This document shows positions 57,201 to 64,000 of a stretch of DNA of 64,000 nucleotides, piece after piece. Each line of letters begins with the position of its first letter. The first letter of the stretch is position 1. Both the position numbers and the translations under genes were made by a program. Under the pieces are notes generated by a model. That model saw nothing but the letters and a program-made list of their open reading frames with translations. It had not been told where the DNA came from and searched no databases. The stretch is from NCBI GenBank assembly GCA_037039685.1, contig JAWNGF010000001.1, forward strand, positions 6,014,001 to 6,078,000, given 5' to 3'. Origin of the DNA: Ceratobasidium sp. AG-K. Taxonomy: Eukaryota > Basidiomycota > Agaricomycetes > Cantharellales > Ceratobasidiaceae.

Positions 57201-59564
57201 CTATGCGAGAGCGGCCTGGCCTCCTTTGGCGGAAGTAGGCGTAAACTCGTGCCATCGATCGTTGAAGCGCACATCTGTCGATTTCGACAAGATTAGCTTC
57301 CAGACCCCTCGGTATATTGCGTGAAACGTACCAAGTGGGCGACCGCCATACATGTAGCATTGGAACTTGGCTAAACAGGAAATACCGATTCAGCGCGATA
57401 TGACTCCAATTGTCTTCAAGACATACCAATCGCAGTTTCCGCCTCTTCTACCGTCGAGAACTGAACAACGCCGGCGCCTTTGGAGCGCGAACCGTCGTAG
57501 AGAATCTCAGCTTGTTCGACGTTACCAGTAGTTTCAAAAAGTTCGACCAGGTCGTCATTTAGGGTAGACCAAGGGAGCTGTCACAGTATAATTAGACCCA
57601 CCCGGACAACTCGCGAAACCAGCTCACATTGCGAACCATGATCTGTTGGCTGGGATCGGGCATTGCACCAGCGAATCCACCACCTGTATGACTCGATCAG
57701 TTCCCGACCAAAGCGGGCCATTCAAATATGATATACGCACCCATTTGCTGGTCCGGACCGGAGTAATCCGCGTACAAGTCCGCATTGGACATGCCACCGT
57801 ATCCGCCCCGTCCGCCAAAGCCTCCTCGCCCGCCCCGGAAGCCACGGTCAGAGCCACGCCCGCGTCCTCTGCCACGTCCACCAGAAAGACCGGCGAAACG
57901 ATCCTATGACGAAAGTTACGTGGGAGAGTGATGACGCCAACAACAGAGATCTTACCTCGCGAACTTCAATAATACGTCCGTACCAGTCGTACCCATTATA
58001 CATCTCTGAATACAACGACCATTAGACGCCGCTTTGCCACCACAGCCAGTCGCACTTACGGATAGCTGCTTGTGCATCCTTGGCCGTCTCGAAAATAACA
58101 GTGCCGCTTCCCTTTGGGCGGCCGTCGTATCCGACATTGATGTCAGCGCGAACAATTGCGCCTGCAGTACGGAAGAGATCCTTGAGGTCTTGCCAGCCCG
58201 CTTGATAGGGCAACTATAGATACGACCGTTTAGTACTATGTTGAGGCAAGCCAAACTAGAAATACGCACGTTGCCGACGTAAAGTTGGTTTCCAGGATTG
58301 GTTCCTGAAAGCGCCGAGCGTGGTGGGGGAGTTGAGTATCCAGTGTGGGCCATCGCAGCGCCCATTTTGCCTGGGACAGAAGGAGCGCCGAAGCGAGCCT
58401 CGGATTCGCGGTCCTATTGTGAGAGCATTAGAACGGTCGGTCTGAGAAACACCAGAAAAAATACCAACCTCACGAATAAAAATTGGGCGACCGAGCAAAG
58501 GCGTCTCGGATAGGTCCCGAATAGCGCGCTGAGCCTCTTCGTGGGTGCTGAACTCCACAATTCTATGATGCGCAGTTTAGGACTCAGTTGTAAACGTGTA
58601 AAATGGAACTCACCCGCATCCTTTGCTCACACCGGATGGAGTAACCAGTACTTCGGCGAAAACAACCTCGCCAGCTAACGTGACCCAACCGGCATCACCA
58701 GAAACAAATCCCATCAACAATCCGTCTCTCCATATTCCAACTCCCCCAAGATCGCCTCGTTTGAAGAAAAGAGTGGTGGTGGTCTTGCACAAGTCCCCTC
58801 CAGGAACAGCATCTCCGTAGTCTCTTCGACCCCTTCAGCTCATCCCCCATGCCCACCTCGCCCCTTTGCTTCACCGCTCCTAGACCAAACCAAGCCACCA
58901 GAAGGCAAAACTTCCCCGCACCGCCAAAAAAAGACCAGACCAAGACCAAAATCCATCATCCACCCACCTCCCCTCATAAATTCCATCAGATCGCCGTACT
59001 TGACGTCGTAGCTGAGATTTCCCACGTAAACTCGATTCTCCTTCTTGCTGCTCTTGCTAAACTCGTTGGCCTCTTCAGGGTCGGCATTAATCGGTCCCCC
59101 GAGCGAGCGTGAAAAACGATCGCGCGAACGAGAGCGAGAGCGGCGACGGCGGCTACCACGCATGTTGGGAGAATGAGAGCGGCGGCGATCACGAGAGCGG
59201 GACCGGCTGCGAGAGCGGCGACGACGCTAGGGTAGAACAAGGTTTAGTCGATGGACAAGCGCTCATTTAACACAGTGCGAAGAGGAACTGGGAGGGTTGC
59301 AACTGGCGAGGTTCTCACTTACCCTGTCGTCATCATGGTGGTCGCCCCGGCGCCTGTCTACAAACCTAGTCAGTCAGATGTAACAAGAAGAGCCAGCGAC
59401 CTACCATCTCGCCGGTCACGGTCTCTATCCCGTTCACGATCCCTGTCGCGGTCTCGGCTGCGACTGCGGTCACGGTCACGCCTGTCACGGCGGTCGCGCT
59501 CATCCCGGTCGTCGCGCTCACGGCGGGAATAGCCATCATCCTTGGTGGCAGAATCGACCTCCAT
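57201..59564 (-). CDS. Three-RRM RNA-binding protein with N-terminal RS/RD domain (Gbp2/hnRNP-M-like)
   Basis: A nuclear RNA-binding protein that likely packages mRNA and takes part in splicing surveillance or export. Starting MEVDSATKDDGYSRRERDDR, its first 110 residues are R/D/S repeats (RS-type: [31 protein letters not shown]). RRM1: NRVYVGNLSYDVKYGDLMEF, then GCGIVEFSTHEEAQRAI. RRM2: NQLYVGNLPYQAGWQDLKDL, GSGTVIFETAKDAQAAIR. An RGG-rich linker follows (SGGRGRGRGSDRGFRGGRGG). RRM3: QQIMVRNLPWSTLNDDLVEL, AGVVQFSTVEEAETAIAKF. It ends HEFTPTSAKGGQAALA. This order is that of yeast Gbp2/Hrb1 and animal hnRNP M. RS repeats make it a likely substrate of an SRPK, one of which is encoded at 27479-29612. 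Confidence 0.9.
59404..59520 (-). repeat. Arg-Asp/Arg-Ser dipeptide-coding repeats
   Basis: CGxGAY-type imperfect repeats encode RDRD and RERD runs at the N-terminus of the three-RRM protein. A second cluster with RSRS runs lies at 59105-59230. On plus both show as alternating GGTCNCGG/TCACG steps. Confidence 0.7.
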
Positions 59565-59753
59565 TTTTCAATGTTGTTTTGTTTGATGTGGTGGAAGAGC
59601 ACAAGGCCGAGGTCTTTCCCTGACGACATCAAACCATGATGCTGACACATCACATGACAATTTGCCAGGCGATTGCAATGGTATATACGATTCTATAGAT
59701 GGTGTACATATCCCAGTACATACGCTCCCTCAAGATACGAATAAGTTGAGACA
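59565..59753. other. Short intergenic region
   Basis: About 190 bases between the RRM gene start and the stop codon of the membrane transport protein gene, both on minus. Confidence 0.4.
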
Positions 59754-61811
59754 TTAGAGTTTGGCTAAAACAAGACCCAAAACTACAAAAACGATTGTGA
59801 GAGGAGGGGTAAAAACACAGTATGCCCAGAAGATAGTCCGGCTGCAAGGAGTTAGCCACCATGGTGGAGGAAATAAAAGCCAACTGACCTGATTAGGCGT
59901 TCAAAAGCGTCTCCAGAAGCAGCTTGGGTGATTTGTGCAAGAGTGAGCGCCGGGGGCGAGGATATCAACAATACGATCGAAACAACGAAAACGGGACTGT
60001 GGATAGAGTATTATGACAAGCGAACAGATTAGAATAGTTGCAAACTTACTCGATAAAGAGCTCGTGGATATCGTAGGTTGTAAAAATAGCCATAAGAGGG
60101 AGTAGCACCAGTGGGGTGATGACCATGCGCGACAAGACAGCAATAAACACAGTCTTGGTTTCCCCTGGGTATTGTTCAGCCGTCTCGGACCCCTTGGTCA
60201 AGTTGCGAAGACGGAGGCTATCGCGCCAGCTCCCGACTAGAGTCGTTGTGCTCTCGCTCGAAACCCGCCTATCAGCAACAAACCTGTCATTGCTAGTTCC
60301 GTCGGCTGTGCCTTCTTGTGGCCGGTAAAAGTATGCACCAAGTACGATCAGAGTGACTGGAATAGAGCACGACCCTGCATTGAGCACGCTCCCTTGACTG
60401 GTTGCATATGCTGATCCAAAGCATGCTGCATCGCCGGAACGCAGGCCACAATCAAGCTGGCCACAGCAGCATACATGGGAATGGTCATAAACTCGTTGAC
60501 GCCCTTGAGGAAGCGAACAACGCGGCGCCTGGCACGACGCAGGAAAGACGAGAAGCGGGATGAAGTCGGGGCAGTGGAGTTGCGAGGCAAAAGCGGCCGG
60601 GTACTACCCCATTCATCGTCATGACCAGCGTCGGTGTCGTTCTCCTCGTCAGTGTCGGAAGACGGTGCAATAGACGCAACGTTATCCCGAGATCGTGCAG
60701 GTGTCGCAGGAAACGAGTAGAAGTCTAGGTAAATCTGGCTTGTTTCAAAATTCGCAGGGGCAAAGTTAAACATACTCACCGCGAGGCGTAGTGTGTTTCC
60801 GAACTGGTTTCGGACGAACGAAATCCTGTTCACTAACCTGAAGGTTGGGCTGTGTGTGACGAGGCGCGGGTGGCCGAGGCAGGCGGGACAGCGATTTGCT
60901 TGGCGATGAGGTGGGTGATTGGTTATCTTCGGCCGACGAGTCAAAGGTGACCGAGAGCCTCGACTTGGACCGCGACCCCTGGGATAGACCTGGGGACATG
61001 TCGTTCTCAGGCTGGTCGAGAACTGGTTCAGTCTCAGTCGGGGCGCCATTCGTTGCAAGAGTTTCTTCGTCAGCTTGCGCGAGGAGATGCACACCATAGC
61101 TCCACCGCAGCTATATATAAACAAGTTCTCAGAAAGTCGTCATTCCATCATAGTTGAGATACGTACTACCATGCCCAAAGTGCTATACAGCACCAAATAA
61201 GTCAAAGCCCGGCCGAGCATGGAGTCCTTGCTATCTCCTTTCCCCCACTTGAGTTCATGAACAGTTACGACCAAACTCTGCATCAATGCGATTGGCAAAC
61301 TGTTGCTGTTCTGAAATGCACTCGCTGCGATAGCAAAATTTCTAGAATAAATTCAATCAGAATGAAACAGAGCGTAACCGGCCTGCTTACCGCTGAGAGC
61401 GTTTAAGCCTGAAAACCGTACCCAAAACGAATGCTACCAGGCTCGACACGGCTGTAATTCCAACAAAAAATATCGGGATAATCCATAGCTCTTGGAGTTT
61501 CTCCGGTGAAAGTGAGAACGCGACCTTATTGAACAAAAGCGATGGTGTGAACAGGGATACGTTGAGTCTGTTGAGCTGTTTCTGAGTTTTGCGATCAAGA
61601 ATTCCGACGCGGGCTAATACCCTGTTTGGGATGTCAGTGGTCTTTCTACCGTTCATTTGAGCCAATATACCATCCCGCAAAACATAGAATAAATACTTCA
61701 AGAATGCACTATATTCGTTTGTTAGCTACGTTGTGCGGCAGTCCGCCAAGGACTTACGGCGAAAACCGTGAGAAGGAGTGGACCAATGGGCGGGAGAGTT
61801 CTCTCCGCCAT
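59754..61811 (-). CDS. Auxin efflux carrier / PIN-like (Mem_trans) membrane protein
   Basis: A membrane protein of the family that includes plant PINs and yeast Ecm3; substrates in fungi are unknown. From 61811, MAERTLPPIGPLLLTVFA begins the first membrane segment, then VGILDRKTQKQLNRLNVSLF, TPSLLFNKVAFSLSPEKLQE and IPIFFVGITAVSSLVAFVLG. FAIAASAFQNSNSLPIALMQ matches the family's conserved NxxxLP core. A long cytosolic loop rich in S/T/P/D (SQGSRSKSRLSVTFDSSAED, DEENDTDAGHDDEW) splits the two bundles. The second bundle has NEFMTIPMYAAVASLIVACV, NAGSCSIPVTLIVLGAYFY, VFIAVLSRMVITPLVLLPLM and SSPPALTLAQITQAASGDA, ending RTIFWAYCVFTPPLTIVFVV and LGLVLAKL. Intron-rich. The large hydrophilic loop is typical of fungal members. 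Confidence 0.9.
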
Positions 61812-62286
61812 ATACTGGGCGGAAAGTAACATGGTAGTAATGGTGGGGGGAAGGAACTATCTCGATGGCACCGTCTATCTAATTGCACAGCATGGCAGCC
61901 AGGGAACGTGCGTGGTGAATGACCTCAGGGTGACACACTCTCAACTGCTTGGCAACGCTCGGCGCTTAACGATAAGCGTCCGTCAACTGCTTCGAGCCGA
62001 GCATGTCTGGCAACAACACGTGACTGGAGGAGGCCTCGAATAGGAGCTCTTCGGCGTCTCATTTCAGCTGTGCCTGCCTTGACATTTTCGCTGCTGTGCA
62101 CCTCCGTAGCTTTCCCGTTCAACCTCTTACCCACGGATAGGAAAATACAAAGCTTGAGCGCCTGCGACAGCCTCTCGCTTTTGCACACACCTATATCCAC
62201 CCACACCATCACATCTTTCCCGTACCGGCGTACTACGCGAGAACACATAAAGCAAGCCTCGGACGGCAATACACTCCGCTCACGGC
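61812..62286. other. Divergent promoter region
   Basis: A 475-base region between the PIN-like gene (minus) and the hydrolase gene (plus). No named element. Confidence 0.4.
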
Positions 62287-63533
62287 ATGTTCGATAGGAA
62301 TTTGAGTGCTCGCTATGAGGTTCTTGGGCGGGCTGAATATAACCAGTTCATTACATGCCCACGAACCAACTCTCGTGTTGGGTTTGCCGAAACCGGGGGC
62401 AGCAACCAAAAGACCCTACTTTTTATAGTTCCGTCGTTCTCCTCGAGGCTGGTCGGTGCGCCTCCATTGGCACTATTAGCAGAACATTATGGCGTAAGAG
62501 TGATATCAATCGATAGACCTGGGTGCGGAGGTAAATTTGGAGTCTAATCCCTACCTCGGATCCTCCTAATTTACGTGATTTGGCAAGGTACTACACGCTG
62601 TGCCCTCAAGGATCGCCTTGCTACGGCCTCTGGTGCGTCACCGCATGCATATTCGGGAAAAACCCAAAGGCTAAGTTGAGCAACCCCATAGATAACACCA
62701 GGAGCGTATTGGAGTATCTACACATCGACCCCGAGCATACGGCTATCCTCACCCACAGTGCTGGTTCCGTGTAAGTCGCCACAATGCACTCGGGTATTTG
62801 AATTAAACAAGCAATGCATTGACATTACCAACTTGTAAGGTTTACACTCGCCTTGCTAAACAGACATCCAGACCTATTCCCCAAAAGTCCACACGTATTC
62901 ATGACCTCTGGATGGGTACCAATCTCCGTTTCTGGTCACCTCGGTCTGAATCTCATCCCTTCCATGCTGGTCTCCCACTTTCACAATGTGTTCCCGACTT
63001 CGTTGCCCCTTATCAACAGTGTGGGAGCTAGCCTCGCTTTTTCAAAGGCCATGTTCAGTGGCGCAGCAGACGCCAATGCGTATGTACCCCCAGACGTCAT
63101 GCGGCCCCTTGCATCGGCACCGATCACTTATCACCCAACGCATATTTTCCAAGTACCCAAAGCTACCAACGCTGCCTTGCTGGAGTGCGCTGTGAAGCTC
63201 GAATCCATGCAAGGAGTATCGGACGAGTATTTGCTTTGCCTCAGCCGTGGCGAAGGAAGCATTGATGCGGACTGGTTCGCTGACACAGTTGGCAAGATCG
63301 GCCACGCATATAGACAGCGTGGCGGGCGCGTCCATTTCGAGCTGTGGTGGGGATCAAAGGATATGCTGATTCCATCCAAAGGTCAACAATGGTACACGGA
63401 GTTGCTGAAGGGTCAAGGCGATGTATTTGATGTGGTCGTGTTTGAGCTGAGCGCAGGACACGATGAGTTGTTGACGTTTGCGGAGGTAGTGTGTCCAATA
63501 TTTGAGGAGGTACGAACAGTGCTCAGTGAATAG
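62287..63533 (+). CDS. Alpha/beta hydrolase fold protein
   Basis: A predicted serine hydrolase with unknown substrate. Starting MFDRNLSARYEVLGRAEYNQ, it has the sheet-1 region RVGFAETGG and FIVPSFSSRLVGAPPLALLA, then HYGVRVISIDRPGCGG before an intron. The nucleophile elbow ILTHSAGSV is a T-H-S-A-G variant of the usual G-x-S-x-G. After introns come FTLALLNRHPDLFPKSPHVF and MTSGWVPISV. The acid residue is likely D in LWWGSKDMLIP, and the histidine is in ELSAGHDELLTF. It ends FEEVRTVLSE. The order S-D-H is complete, so activity is likely. A long lid-like insert lies between residues about 150 and 230. No targeting signal is seen, and neighbours give no hint of pathway. Confidence 0.85.
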
Positions 63534-64000
63534 TTATCAAAACGAGTTAATTAAGCGTGTAAGTTGTCTCTTGGTCCCAGCGCGGACTTTGCTGTTTTCC
63601 TGAGTGCAAATCATCGCTTCCTGATGGTTGACGTGGTCACAGGATGCATGTGTGTGTAACGAGGGACAGCCGATTACCGGTACGGTGCAGTCAAGCAAGG
63701 TTGGAGTATTTGTCTTGCGGAATCTCACAGAACGCCCAAGATTACACTCAGGGACCCATTTGCACGCCTAGTTCACTAACCTTTCAGACGCTCATAATCA
63801 ACTAATTTTGCCCACGGCTCAGCCTTCCACAATACCCCCTCGTCATTCTTCTAGCCGCGCGCGTTCATCCCCCCGGAGACTTTCGTCGTCGTTTCTCTAA
63901 TGTCCACGAAGCAGAGTAGATCCAAGACGGTGCGCTAATTTGTATCGATTGGAGGCAGTGACTCTTACGAGGGTTTCGATTAGGGATGTTTAACCTGTAA
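63534..64000. other. Intergenic tail of the window
   Basis: About 470 bases after the hydrolase. A C/T-rich stretch near 63815-63900 could be a promoter for a gene beyond the window. No coding sequence recognised. Confidence 0.4.

Overview
The window is eukaryotic nuclear DNA from a filamentous fungus. Genes carry many short introns (about 40-70 nt, GT...AG, often with a CTAAC-type branch site). The gene set (fungal Zn2Cys6 regulator, Tps2, Mam33, Cln-type G1 cyclin, white-collar-type LOV protein, PARP with a WGR domain) fits a basidiomycete, probably an Agaricomycete. The genus cannot be fixed from sequence alone. I see no prokaryotic operons, CRISPR arrays, viral genes, rRNA or convincing tRNA genes, and no intact transposon.

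Layout: 1-6 kb, all on minus: NADP-isocitrate dehydrogenase (3' end cut by the window edge), a PARP, and ribosomal protein L10. 8-9.9 kb plus: a Gfo/Idh/MocA oxidoreductase. 11.3-12.9 kb minus: a G1 cyclin with a long upstream region. 16.1-19.5 kb minus: a 4E-T-like eIF4E-binding protein. 20.1-21.6 kb minus: a LOV-only relative of WC-1. 24.6-26.3 kb plus: a conserved-looking protein I do not recognise. 27.5-32.7 kb minus: an SRPK kinase and a Zn2Cys6 factor. 33.1-41.8 kb plus: farnesyltransferase alpha subunit, an AAAP-like transporter, and a tandem pair of MFS transporters, each with an apparent reading-frame lesion. 42.8-45.7 kb minus: a basic disordered protein with an EDC1/PNRC-like motif, then 2-oxoglutarate dehydrogenase E2. 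48.9-52.7 kb plus: Mam33/p32, a small 4E-BP-like protein, and protein-L-isoaspartate methyltransferase. 53.0-61.8 kb minus: trehalose-6-phosphate phosphatase, a three-RRM RS protein, and a PIN-like/auxin efflux carrier family protein. 62.3-63.5 kb plus: an alpha/beta hydrolase. The largest gene-poor stretches are about 6-8, 13-16, 21.6-24.6 and 45.7-48.9 kb.

Most genes are housekeeping and do not form a cluster. Two thematic groups stand out. First, three predicted regulators of mRNA fate act through short linear motifs: a 4E-T-like protein, a compact 4E-BP-like protein with a C-terminal TOS-like motif, and a protein with an Edc1/PNRC-type decapping-activator motif. Second, an SR-protein kinase and an RS/RRM protein of the kind such kinases phosphorylate both lie here. 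The best candidate for something under-described is the 4E-BP-like gene at 50620-50984: it combines an eIF4E-binding motif, an S/T-P site just after it and a terminal TOS motif, the animal 4E-BP layout.
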